Assembly (NCBI GenBank): GCA_900543885.1
Contig: UQTA01000019.1
Coordinates: forward strand, 1-45,063
Direction: 5' to 3'
DNA length: 45,063 bases
From: an uncultured Clostridium sp.
Lineage (GTDB): Bacteria; Bacillota; Clostridia; Lachnospirales; Lachnospiraceae
The notes below the pieces were generated by a model. It did not search any database. It saw nothing but the letters and a program-made list of their open reading frames with translations, and had not been told where the DNA came from. This document shows, in pieces, positions 17,601 through 23,801 of the stretch; within the stretch, counting starts at the first letter, position 1; the number at the start of each line of letters is the position of its first letter. The translations under genes were made by a program, and so were the position numbers.

Positions 17601-17800
17601 AACACGTTATACCGCTTCTCCTGTCCGTTTTTGTTCAGCCAGATTGTGTTCTGCTCGGTGGTGCACATCGTACTTGCTATCGCCTTTGCCTCCTGTAACG
17701 TCCGGGTAAAATAACTGATGTAAGCAGCCCTGATTCCCCGGATCAGCATTCGCTCCAGATAAGCCTCAAACATACCGATTCTAATCATTCCGTTTTTCAT
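14603..17800 (-). CDS. SNF2-type SF2 helicase with zinc ribbons
   Basis: Encodes 1065 residues. The ATG at 17800 follows GGGGAGGG, and the GTG one codon earlier is the alternative. Walker A is EGMGTGKT (about 274-281), motif II is DECH (560-563) and motif III is LTGTIAGG (about 589). Motif VI is QASRRHYR. A large insertion between motifs I and II carries four Cys pairs (about 398/403, 413/416, 436/439, 470/473), consistent with zinc ribbons. The order and the insertion resemble SNF2-like translocases found in conjugative elements and phages. It probably remodels protein-DNA complexes during transfer or establishment. It is 14 nt from the methyltransferase gene, which suggests joint action on DNA. 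Confidence 0.9.
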   Translation of the reverse strand: MKNGMIRIGMFEAYLERMLIRGIRAAYISYFTRTLQEAKAIASTMCTTEQNTIWLNKNGQEKRYNVFGSYKAYYVPIMRGKERFYHGVILNAAIGNDLFVSKEETAGEELYEILMKKYPLPLLKWWGKPILSYALREGLINAYSNRLHTECVETEYSLQGTDDMREMQIYDLAAFDYEALKSAIQVLFQEKQIWISKKEQRSINFSSMDEYFRQYGSTLVENLENLLSPESELKGEVDAFTLNSIRLYPQQAAMVNGVTTHLLNGSTFSIICEGMGTGKTAQAAAICESYFVQKEMRRSHKALKDIYMDESLVKYRNLVMCPGHLLEKWKGEIERQIPYAKATIITDFSQLLELRKRGSLRVGKEFYILSKDFAKLSYSLKPVPKKEIAKMAYMKKCRNPDCGVENMPVRKCVSCGGKDFEKGTTKIETIYGMKCPYCGEVLAAYTASGGICGLTANDFAYKTGRNSNCIWCGESLWMPHVKNIGAKKISPWYRATYFRNKAQKGKTTVWVHKEYARKYYAENETEPISVSERDGVRKYSPASYIKKYMKGYFDIAIFDECHVCKDGDSAQGNAMHCLIKATKKQLALTGTIAGGKAEDLYYLIYRLAPWKMTSKGYRWTDVANFSKQYGKVEQRYEYAGSSSEEDLAEKVSARGRSLSSPKTKPGISPTIFTDFLLDCAVFLDLSDMSSYLPDLKEMVVTVPMAREVARDHSILVSRLTAYAKRRESGGFALLSQALQYGLFYPDMPYGNEEIRNPVDGDILIRAAQHDEYRSGEKLLPKEEKLIELIKSELSEGRKSVVFAECSGKNEWNVTHRLRDILEAAGIFAVVVEAESPGALKRETWIRERAKDGVEVFITNPKLIETGVDLCWTEGEKKYNYPTLIFYQLGYSLFTVWQASRRHYRMNQTMECRTYYMAYEGTAQAKVIELIAEKQVATAAIQGKFSVEGISAMAEGVDARVALASSLADQDVKSGSALQKMFDVLHSSDKQAESYVTMQVYEELLGKEEVERRKKAKEDELFENLFGQWDEDFMDLQEPENEEPAVVVPQKQPMAGMANIFSLFDF

Positions 17801-17814
17801 CACACTGCCCTCCC

Positions 17815-18903
17815 CTATGCTAACTCTCGGATCGTCCCGAAATTATCAATCACATGCAGCGTGATCTGGTTGCGTGTTGTGACTAAAACAGAATGAATAT
17901 CTCCATCATCATTAATCTCCGGAGTTTCGACCTGAACTGGCTTTGCCTGTCCTCTTTGCAGGTGTAAATCGCCGCGGTCTTCATTTCCGGCCAGGCCCTG
18001 TCCGCCTCCCGCAATCGCAGACAGATACAGCAGATCTTTTTTCAGCGGAACAATTGGCTTTCCAAGGCCAACCGACTGATATTCTTTGGTCTGCAGAGCT
18101 TTTTTAAGCACTGGCACCAATGCACTCGTATTATGAAGCAGAATTGCCTCATCGAATTCCTTCGTTGTAAAGAGCTCAATCTCACTCTCCAGCGATACGG
18201 GAACTTCCATGCGTGTATCTGGGTCTTTGGGAATGTACGGAATATTCTCAAGCGGTGCCCCAGGATTTGTACTCATCCACTCCTCGTACTCTTTCCGGTA
18301 TAGCCCGATCGATGCACGCTTCTGACCAATGAAAACCACCTGTTTGTATTTCGCAAACTCCTCATCGTCAAAACGATAGAAGGCCACAGGCTTAAACCTT
18401 GCCAGCAGAGACTTTGCAAATTCATCCAGGTTCATTGTGGTAAGGGAAACAACCAAGACAAGATATCCTTTCGTTTTCATTAACTGGAAGATGCGTTCAA
18501 CAAAGAGCCTTTCTAGTCTTGTTGATCCATCATCTCCGCCTACGCCATATGGCGGATTGGCAAAACACAATGTAAATGACCGGTTCGATGCCCGGATCCC
18601 GCCAATGAAATCTGCACATACTGGAAATTCAATCTCCTGCTTATACTGCTCAAAGGTTTCCCGATTCAGTTCCACACCAAATGTATGGACAGAACCGACT
18701 TCATCTGCCCTCTCGCACTGACTTAAAAACGCCTTCAGTGCTTCTGCATTACCAAACGATGGTTCCAAAACGCAGCATTCTCCCTGCAATCGGAATAACC
18801 TTCCTATTTTAGTGGCATGCACCGGATCCGTGTAGTAAGCGCCAAGCTTACTGTCATTAAATACCGTTCTTGAGAACGTATTCTGTTTGATGATTTGCTC
18901 CAT
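17815..18903 (-). CDS. DUF6094-like class I SAM DNA methyltransferase
   Basis: First gene of the operon, encoding 362 residues. The start at 18903 has AAGGAGG upstream. A longer in-frame reading would run through the leader and promoter and is rejected. Motif I is VLEPSFGNAEAL (about 45-56), and the catalytic motif is NPPYG (116-120), the N6-adenine/N4-cytosine type. After the catalytic part, about 150 residues lack a visible specificity domain. The motifs match DUF6094-type enzymes encoded next to large helicases on Bacillota elements. It could protect the element from host restriction during entry or mark its DNA. No cognate nuclease is visible nearby. Confidence 0.88.
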   Translation of the reverse strand: MEQIIKQNTFSRTVFNDSKLGAYYTDPVHATKIGRLFRLQGECCVLEPSFGNAEALKAFLSQCERADEVGSVHTFGVELNRETFEQYKQEIEFPVCADFIGGIRASNRSFTLCFANPPYGVGGDDGSTRLERLFVERIFQLMKTKGYLVLVVSLTTMNLDEFAKSLLARFKPVAFYRFDDEEFAKYKQVVFIGQKRASIGLYRKEYEEWMSTNPGAPLENIPYIPKDPDTRMEVPVSLESEIELFTTKEFDEAILLHNTSALVPVLKKALQTKEYQSVGLGKPIVPLKKDLLYLSAIAGGGQGLAGNEDRGDLHLQRGQAKPVQVETPEINDDGDIHSVLVTTRNQITLHVIDNFGTIRELA

Positions 18904-19056
18904 CACCGTTTCCTCCTTTTGGAATAGTCTTAAAATAAAAAAATCCCAGTTATCGCTAACCGGGATTTGAATATAAAAAAATAGACTATTCCCTCCAAAG
19001 GCCCATATGGGCTCACTCACCGCCAAAAGCGGTATCTTTGAAAAAAATAATCTAAT
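18904..19056 (-). promoter_or_regulatory. Structured 5' leader of the conjugation operon
   Basis: About 150 nt separates the predicted start of transcription from the methyltransferase ATG. On the RNA, in order, are a CCGC/GCGG hairpin (19019-19033), a GCCCATATGGGC palindrome (19001-19012), the arm GGAATAGTCT (18983-18992), an intrinsic terminator (18931-18968) and the matching arm AGACTATTCC (18921-18930). The matching arm ends just before the AAGGAGG site. The outer arms are perfect 10-bp complements enclosing the terminator. This is the architecture expected of an attenuator or antiterminator switch. I do not recognise a known riboswitch class. Confidence 0.7.
18931..18968 (-). terminator. 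Intrinsic terminator inside the operon leader
   Basis: On the minus strand, AAATCCCGGTTA and TAACTGGGATTT pair as a 12-bp stem with one G-U pair and a GCGA loop. A long T-rich tail (TTTTTTTATTTTA) follows. It sits between the promoter and the first gene, so it must be read through for the 19-kb operon to be expressed. Confidence 0.85.
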
Positions 19057-19062
19057 GAAATT

Positions 19063-19091
19063 ATTATAACAAAGCAATTCTAAGATTGCAA
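19063..19091 (-). promoter_or_regulatory. Promoter of the minus-strand conjugation operon
   Basis: On the minus strand there is TTGCAA (19086-19091), a 17-bp spacer and a perfect TATAAT (19063-19068). This predicts transcription from about 19056 toward the methyltransferase gene. No other good promoter was seen between here and the left end of the operon. Confidence 0.75.
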
Positions 19092-19140
19092 TATCGAAAC
19101 TGGCAACATACTCGCTGCATATCCTGATGAATTACCAACC

Positions 19141-19174
19141 CCCACTTCAATTTCTTATAAATATGAAGTGAGGG
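19141..19174. repeat. Inverted repeat downstream of the 19.3-kb gene
   Basis: CCCACTTCA (19141-19149) faces TGAAGTGAGGG (19164-19174) across 14 bp. It lies between the end of the hypothetical gene at 19267 and the operon promoter. There is no T-run on either strand. It may be a weak terminator or a protein-binding site next to the promoter. Confidence 0.5.
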
Positions 19175-19266
19175 CTTCCGATAATTCTGTCTCTTGGAAT
19201 ATGCCGCACTGGTATTAGAAATTTCAGGCAGCCACCATCCTCTTTTCCTGTCAAAATCGGTTGTGG

Positions 19267-19806
19267 CTATTGAAAATCTATATGACCCCAGTCAATGCAG
19301 CCGTCTACCTGGTTCTCCAGAAGGTAACGTATCAGTTTCACGCAGGTTTCCCGTTGGTCAGCATCAATTTCATCACGAACATCCATCAGGTAATCTTCAT
19401 ACCAATCATAAGGATAGATATCCCCATAAGTCTCCCTGTAGTCTTCTTCTGGATCTTCGTCATACACCTCTTCTGGATCGTGATCAAACGTAACCGCAAT
19501 CCGTTCAAGCTCATCTATATCTACCTGGTGGTCATAGAGGTAGTAAAGAAATGCATCACTACCGCCCATTCCACTATAAGCCCGCGAAAACCATTCGCCT
19601 GCAAGTTCCTCCTCATCCGATCCATTTCTGTGCCATCCACTTAAATCACCAACAAACGCTTCCAGCAGCTGCGCCGGATGCTTAAAACCGGCTTTAAATG
19701 TATAATACAGAAGAGCATGATACTGCTCATCTGTAAGCTTTGGGCTTATATCTCTGTCTGCTTTTGTCGCAAGATCGGACGCTCTCTGTTCTCTTTCTAA
19801 TATCAT
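19267..19806 (-). CDS. Hypothetical acidic protein
   Basis: Encodes 179 residues with GGGAG 9 nt before ATG. It is strongly acidic, with clusters of Asp/Glu and Tyr between about 105 and 155 (DHDPEEVYDEDPEED). A helical N-terminal half contains LTDEQYHALLYYTFKAGFKHPAQLLEAF. There is no membrane segment or signal. It is one of two small minus-strand genes between the operon promoter and the maintenance region. An acidic, DNA-mimic-like composition is compatible with an anti-restriction or regulatory role, but that is speculation. Family unknown to me. Confidence 0.75.
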   Translation of the reverse strand: MILEREQRASDLATKADRDISPKLTDEQYHALLYYTFKAGFKHPAQLLEAFVGDLSGWHRNGSDEEELAGEWFSRAYSGMGGSDAFLYYLYDHQVDIDELERIAVTFDHDPEEVYDEDPEEDYRETYGDIYPYDWYEDYLMDVRDEIDADQRETCVKLIRYLLENQVDGCIDWGHIDFQ

Positions 19807-19852
19807 TTTTCGTGTCTCCCTTTAGGCATAATATTTTAAAATGCTGTATTGT

Positions 19853-20143
19853 TTACTCTCTAGGTGTGCCCCTCCAGTCGATTTTTTGACCGCATCCATG
19901 ACAATAATTCGCCAGTCTCGCTGCATTTGGTCCCCATCCTAAACGGGTACCACAACTGGAACATGTATACAGCGTACCTTTTTTTACATCATGCAAGGCT
20001 CCAAGTGGATGAGCCTCTATTCCCTTTTTGAGTGCTCTCTTTGCAACTTCCAGCGCTCCGTAAACTTTCTTTACTTCATCCTCTGTTCCATTTATTTTAA
20101 CATTCATTTTCTGTATTACCTGTAATGCCTCATCTTCCATCAT
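19853..20143 (-). CDS. Small zinc-ribbon protein
   Basis: Encodes 96 residues from ATG 20143 (the next codon is also ATG), with GGAGG about 10 nt upstream. The N-terminal half is helical. The C-terminal half has two Cys pairs, CSSCG and CHGCG, spaced about 20 residues apart, which is a typical rubredoxin-like zinc ribbon. It likely binds nucleic acid or protein. It is transcribed from the promoter at 20383-20411 through a structured leader, and lies 46 nt upstream of the acidic protein gene. Confidence 0.75.
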   Translation of the reverse strand: MMEDEALQVIQKMNVKINGTEDEVKKVYGALEVAKRALKKGIEAHPLGALHDVKKGTLYTCSSCGTRLGWGPNAARLANYCHGCGQKIDWRGTPRE

Positions 20144-20377
20144 CTGACATACACCTCCGTATTTCGTTTTACAAAAAAATCCATTCATCCTCCTCACTTT
20201 CTCTGTAATATTTTATATAAACAGGGAAAGTCTCTCCGTAGACATTCCCCTGATCATATCAATCTCAGGGCAATGCCCACTCATTTTAAATTATTCTACT
20301 CCTGCCACTAATGCCAAAGCCACGCTCCAGACACTTCCTGATCCAAACGATCTGTTTTCGATAACCAATAATGTACA
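20144..20377 (-). promoter_or_regulatory. Long structured leader of the zinc-ribbon gene
   Basis: About 230 nt lies between the predicted promoter and the gene. At 20224-20278 there are three overlapping pairings. GGGAA.GTCT pairs with AGAC.TTCCC (20224-20249). CCCTGA pairs with TCAGGG (20248-20270). GGGC pairs with GCCC (20268-20278). The first two share CCC and the last two share GGG, so they cannot all form at once. This suggests a switching RNA or a short ncRNA. No tail of Ts follows on the minus strand. Confidence 0.5.
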
Positions 20378-20382
20378 ATATT

Positions 20383-20411
20383 ATCTTACCATAATTAAAA
20401 CAACGTCTCAA
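20383..20411 (-). promoter_or_regulatory. Promoter for the zinc-ribbon gene
   Basis: On the minus strand there is TTGAGA (20406-20411), a 17-bp spacer and TAAGAT (20383-20388). Just downstream is a near-palindrome around AATATTGTACATTATT that could be an operator. Apart from this and the leader, I see nothing between 20412 and 20611. Confidence 0.55.
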
Positions 20412-20611
20412 GATTCCTCCGATATTTGGCCATTACTCTGTACCTTGTATCAACCTGCTATAAGTATGGATATGGGTAATTGAATTAAACAGCTTTTTCG
20501 TTGAAGAGTTCGTCCAGATAAATATAAATTTCATTTATGTCATATTATAATTTTTGACTTCCTATCGTCAAGCACTCTCCTTCCATTTACGAACTACCAA
20601 TACTTAATTTA

Positions 20612-20640
20612 TTGATTTTTGCACCTTGCTTTAGTATAAT
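20612..20640 (+). promoter_or_regulatory. Promoter of the MerR-like coiled-coil gene
   Basis: TTGATT (20612-20617), a 17-bp spacer and a perfect TATAAT (20635-20640) precede the gene by about 70 nt. An imperfect inverted repeat lies between this promoter and the start codon. Confidence 0.75.
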
Positions 20641-20663
20641 AATAATAATTTCACATGTGTTTT

Positions 20664-20696
20664 TACTATTTTTAGTAATAACAAACTTTGTTACTA
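20664..20696. promoter_or_regulatory. TAGTAA/TTACTA operator-like repeat
   Basis: TACTA (20664-20668), TAGTAA (20673-20678) and TTACTA (20691-20696) form nested inverted repeats. The best is TAGTAATAACAAA facing TTTGTTACTA around one central C. It covers the early transcript and lies just before the AGAGGTG ribosome site. The same half-site recurs at 21973-22006 and at the parM promoter. Autoregulation by the adjacent MerR-like protein is the likely explanation. Confidence 0.55.
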
Positions 20697-20712
20697 TGAA
20701 AGAGGTGATATT

Positions 20713-21669
20713 TTGGAAGGACGAGTATACAACTTTATGGGCAGCAGGAAAACAGATGAAAATCTTCCTGAGCAGGACTTAAGCAGCACTACCGAATCGA
20801 ATTTTAATGATGTTAATGCTGAAACTTCGGAGCCTGATAGTCAGGATGATTTTTCTTCTGATTACTCTACTGGCACTTCAACTGATACTGAACAAAATAA
20901 TCATAACGGCTCTGTTGTAAACGAACAAGACGGACATAATGGTCCTATTGTGAGCGATATAGATGGCTTATATACGTATGGACAACTTGCCAAATTGTTA
21001 AATAAACCAGAAAATAATCTGCGATACTTAATCAATACTTTCCGCGATTTTATTCATCCTGTTGCCGTTACAACTTCTGCAAATGCTAAACGTGCAAATT
21101 TCAAATATTCAGAATCTGATTATGCTACCCTTAAGCAAATTCTTGCTTATAAAGAAAAGGGAATTCAGAATGCTGAAATCATTAAGCTTTTAGAAAACGG
21201 GCCGGCTGATGATAACAACGATAATGAGGATGATCAGATTGCTATTATTGCGAAGCGAGTCCTGGCTTTTTACAAGAAAAATCTTTCCGATCGTGATCAA
21301 CAAGTTATTAATCAATTTTCCTTAGTTAACGCCAGAAATCAAAAAGCTTTAGAAAGTCTGCTCCAACAAGTAAGCGATGTTTATTTAGATCAAAAGAAGT
21401 TTTATGAATCTGCACTCTCCGAGACAAAAAAGCAGAATGAGATTTTAAAAGAACAAAATGACAAGCTGCAAAAACAGTTAACTGATGCACAAAATATTAT
21501 ATCGTCTTCAAAAGATGCATATGAACTTAACAGTCAAGTTATCAGCGATGCGCAAGAAATCATATTGAAACAATCCGAATATATCGAAAAATTAAAGGAT
21601 GAGCTTTCACATGATGATGAACAAACTTCAGAAAAGAAAGGCTTTTTTTCAAGATTATTCGGACTTTAA
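20713..21669 (+). CDS. MerR-like HTH protein with C-terminal coiled coil (RacA-like architecture)
   Basis: Encodes 318 residues from a TTG start with AGAGGTG 7 nt upstream. Residues 1-85 are acidic, Ser/Asp/Asn-rich and disordered. Residues about 88-160 form a MerR-type winged helix (LYTYGQLAKLLNKPENNLRY, then KYSESDYATLKQILAYKEKG). Residues 185-305 are a long coiled coil. The tail FFSRLFGL is short and amphipathic, as in membrane- or pole-binding tips. RacA and DUF3967-type plasmid proteins share the HTH plus coil layout and link DNA to cell structure. Its place beside parC and parM suggests a segregation accessory or a regulator of the partition genes. Confidence 0.8.
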   Translation: MEGRVYNFMGSRKTDENLPEQDLSSTTESNFNDVNAETSEPDSQDDFSSDYSTGTSTDTEQNNHNGSVVNEQDGHNGPIVSDIDGLYTYGQLAKLLNKPENNLRYLINTFRDFIHPVAVTTSANAKRANFKYSESDYATLKQILAYKEKGIQNAEIIKLLENGPADDNNDNEDDQIAIIAKRVLAFYKKNLSDRDQQVINQFSLVNARNQKALESLLQQVSDVYLDQKKFYESALSETKKQNEILKEQNDKLQKQLTDAQNIISSSKDAYELNSQVISDAQEIILKQSEYIEKLKDELSHDDEQTSEKKGFFSRLFGL

Positions 21670-21700
21670 CTTGATACCATCTTACAATTTATATGCCTAT

Positions 21701-21731
21701 AAAAGCAATCATTAAATATGATTGCTTTTTT
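21701..21731 (+). terminator. Terminator of the MerR-like gene
   Basis: AAAAGCAATCAT (21701-21712) pairs with ATGATTGCTTTT (21718-21729) around a 5-nt loop and is followed by more Ts. It lies 31 nt after the stop codon. Confidence 0.9.
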
Positions 21732-22258
21732 TATTTACTTGATTACACCCTCTCTCCTACTCTCATCTTTATTTTCTATTATTCTTTATTCCAACTTGCA
21801 TCTCTTTAAGTCATACAAATACATGTTTGCTATTTATCGGGCTTCCTTTATGATAATAATAATTTATTTTTATCTTTTTGCATATGTAAAGTATTTATTA
21901 TCACTAATTATGATAATAATGTTATTATTATATTTGATGATAGTAAATTTATTCATTATCCGTTCTCGTTTCGATATAGTAGTAATAATGTCATTACTAC
22001 TATATCATTTCACGAATTATATTCTTATTATCAAAATTGATAATTTATTTATCATATTTTCCATGTTGGATTTTCTTCTCTTATTTATCATTATCATTTT
22101 TGTGAATTAATTTATTTTATCTATGATAAATTTCTTTTCATTGATCACGGCACGCTCATTTCAGAAAACAAACCTGTGAGCTTGTTGTATTAGTAAAATT
22201 TTCTTTTATGAATCTGCCAAATTTATTTTTTATGTTTTATCAAAGGCAGGAGAGCAGT
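21732..22258. other. AT-rich non-coding region with short repeats
   Basis: This stretch is extremely AT-rich and full of GATAATAAT/ATTATTATC words (for example near 21850, 21908, 22027 and 22085), with one long palindrome. An open reading frame runs through part of it, but it begins inside the terminator arm, has no ribosome site and is pure hydrophobic low complexity. The region may be a DNA-unwinding or initiator-binding zone, or part of the centromere. No Rep gene is visible beside it. Confidence 0.6.
21973..22006. repeat. 14-bp perfect inverted repeat
   Basis: GATATAGTAGTAAT (21973-21986) faces ATTACTACTATATC (21993-22006) across the 6-bp centre AATGTC. The core TAGTAAT..AATGTC..ATTACTA matches the TAGTAATGTCATTATTA element at the parM promoter. 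A shared protein-binding site is likely. Confidence 0.75.
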
Positions 22259-22419
22259 AACGCCATCAAAATGCAATTTTTAAGCCACTAACACGCAATT
22301 TTTACGCCATTCTGTCAAGCTGAAATTATTGTGTGCCACCATTATGCCATTATCACGCTATAGTTACGCCATTCTTACGCAATCGCAATGCCACTAACAC
22401 GCAATTTTCACGCCATTCA
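22259..22419 (+). repeat. parC: parC-like centromere: 13 phased 11-bp repeats
   Basis: Units of consensus TACGCCATTNT occur in two blocks. The GC dinucleotide falls at 22262, 22273, 22284, 22295 and 22306 (five units), then at 22335, 22346, 22357, 22368, 22379, 22390, 22401 and 22412 (eight units). The step is exactly 11 bp throughout each block, and the blocks are separated by an 18-bp gap. The array is 240 bp upstream of parM-parR. Plasmid R1 parC also consists of two blocks of 11-bp direct repeats bound by ParR, so a centromere is the best reading. Confidence 0.85.
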
Positions 22420-22464
22420 TCGAGTCTTATTCAGATTTAGTTCATTGATAAGACGATAATAATA

Positions 22465-22512
22465 TTGACATTTTCGTAAATACACAGTAATATAATAGTA
22501 ATGTCATTATTA
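22465..22512 (+). promoter_or_regulatory. parM promoter with overlapping operator
   Basis: TTGACA (22465-22470), a 17-bp spacer and TAATAT (22488-22493) form the promoter. A TATAAT overlaps at 22491 with a 20-bp spacer. The near-palindrome TAGTAATGTCATTATTA (22496-22512) covers the predicted start of transcription. Unlike R1, the promoter lies after both repeat blocks. The leader to parM is about 155 nt and ends with a CTGCCATC/GATGGGCAG hairpin just before the AGGA ribosome site. Confidence 0.65.
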
Positions 22513-22658
22513 TTTTTGATAATAATAAATTGACTCAAGAGTTCTACAGCATCGAAAACATAAGATATGATAATAAAATTGATGTTAATGAAAAAGAAAA
22601 GAAAGGAAAAGCTGCCATCTATGTAATTAGAAAAAGATGATGGGCAGTAGGAAAACGA

Positions 22659-23801
22659 ATGGACCAGAAATTATATTTGAGCATTGACTGCGGATTTGAT
22701 AAATTTAAGTGCTGTATTGGCGACTATTTACTCGCCTTTTCATCTAAAATGATTGATGTCACCAATTCTATTAATGCTTTATCAGTAGCAGATGGTGACA
22801 ACACCTACATAGAATACAAGGGATCTGTATACATGTTCGGTGACAGTATCGATCAAATCATCAGTATGAAATCCAATTTAAAAATGTATGCTGAAGAACT
22901 TGATAGTAACCGAAACAAACAACGTTTTAAAGACAGAACTTTCCATATTAGTTTACTCGCAGCAATCGGATACTCAATAGTAGCATATGATACCGTCTAT
23001 AACCCTGAAAAAGATGTTGACAAACATCTTTTTAGAAACCTCAGTAATTTGCAGTATTTTATCGGTATTGGTTTGCCTTATGGCAGCATGAATGAATGGC
23101 CACAGATCAAGGAATTTTTGAAGCAGCGCCATCATTTCAAAATCCGCCGTGGCAGCAAATCCTGTACTTTTGATTTTGACCTGGATCTTTCAAACGCGAA
23201 TTTCTTATGTAACGCACAGGTAATCACAGCTTTTCTTTTCCAAGGTGCATCATCAGACGGTAATTTAACTATTGATAAGAAGGCCTTACCATGTATCATG
23301 ATGGATGCTGGATATAAAACAGTTGGATTATTTGAACTGGCAAAGAATCTGTCGATCAATCCAGAAACCGCGTTCAGTGATACAGATCATGCAATGTACA
23401 ACATTGATAAGTATGTTGAAGAGAAGGTAAAAGAAGCTGGAAGAGAGGACTTTAGTTATCTTCAGGTACAGTATCATGCCAGAGGCGAAGGTAATCCAGC
23501 AGTTCGTAAGAACACAACTGTGATCAATGTAAAGGATATCTACGAAAAAGTTTTGGCAGAAGAAGCTATCAAACTGTGTAGCCTATTAGAAGGAAAATAT
23601 TCATTGGATGACGTTGAAAATATGTTCATAACCGGCGGCACCGGAATCGCATATTATCCTCACATAAAAAAATACATGGCTGAACATCACGGACTTACAA
23701 AAGTGGTTTTAACAAATCGTGCTGATGATGGATCCGAAATTTCTCCAATGTACGCTATTGTAATCGGACTGCATAAACAGCTCAAAAACAGGTACAAATA
23801 A
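22659..23801 (+). CDS. parM: ParM-type actin-like partition ATPase
   Basis: Encodes 380 residues. It has the actin/ParM fold signatures in order: LSIDCGFDKFK (phosphate-1, Asp10), IGIGLPYG (135-142), IMMDAGYKT (phosphate-2, Asp216) and FITGGTGIAYYP (adenosine motif, about 323-334). Such proteins polymerise with ATP into filaments that push sister plasmids apart. The gene lies directly after the 11-bp repeat array and overlaps parR by one base (TAATG), as in type II partition operons. AGGA lies 7 nt before ATG. Length is slightly above R1 ParM (about 320). The 9.6-kb gap to the next DNA-replication-like gene suggests that partition is an independent module. Confidence 0.92.
   Translation: MDQKLYLSIDCGFDKFKCCIGDYLLAFSSKMIDVTNSINALSVADGDNTYIEYKGSVYMFGDSIDQIISMKSNLKMYAEELDSNRNKQRFKDRTFHISLLAAIGYSIVAYDTVYNPEKDVDKHLFRNLSNLQYFIGIGLPYGSMNEWPQIKEFLKQRHHFKIRRGSKSCTFDFDLDLSNANFLCNAQVITAFLFQGASSDGNLTIDKKALPCIMMDAGYKTVGLFELAKNLSINPETAFSDTDHAMYNIDKYVEEKVKEAGREDFSYLQVQYHARGEGNPAVRKNTTVINVKDIYEKVLAEEAIKLCSLLEGKYSLDDVENMFITGGTGIAYYPHIKKYMAEHHGLTKVVLTNRADDGSEISPMYAIVIGLHKQLKNRYK

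Noticed and set aside
14603..18903. A complete restriction-modification or DISARM/BREX-type defence island
   Set aside because: Only a methyltransferase and a SNF2-like helicase are present. No nuclease, PglZ, BrxC, DrmA or DrmB-like gene is visible, and the genes are embedded in the transfer operon.
18904..19077. N-terminal extension of the methyltransferase in frame to a TTG at 19077
   Set aside because: It would be translated through the -10 box, the leader hairpins and the terminator. The ATG at 18903 has a strong ribosome site.
21718..22110. Open frame of 130 codons, very hydrophobic
   Set aside because: Its ATG is the right arm of the terminator of the MerR-like gene, it has no ribosome site, and its hydrophobicity follows from AT-rich repeats and a palindrome in the DNA.
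22259..22419. CRISPR-like array
   Set aside because: Units are 11 bp with no spacers of constant length and no cas genes. The helical phasing and the adjacent parM point to a centromere.
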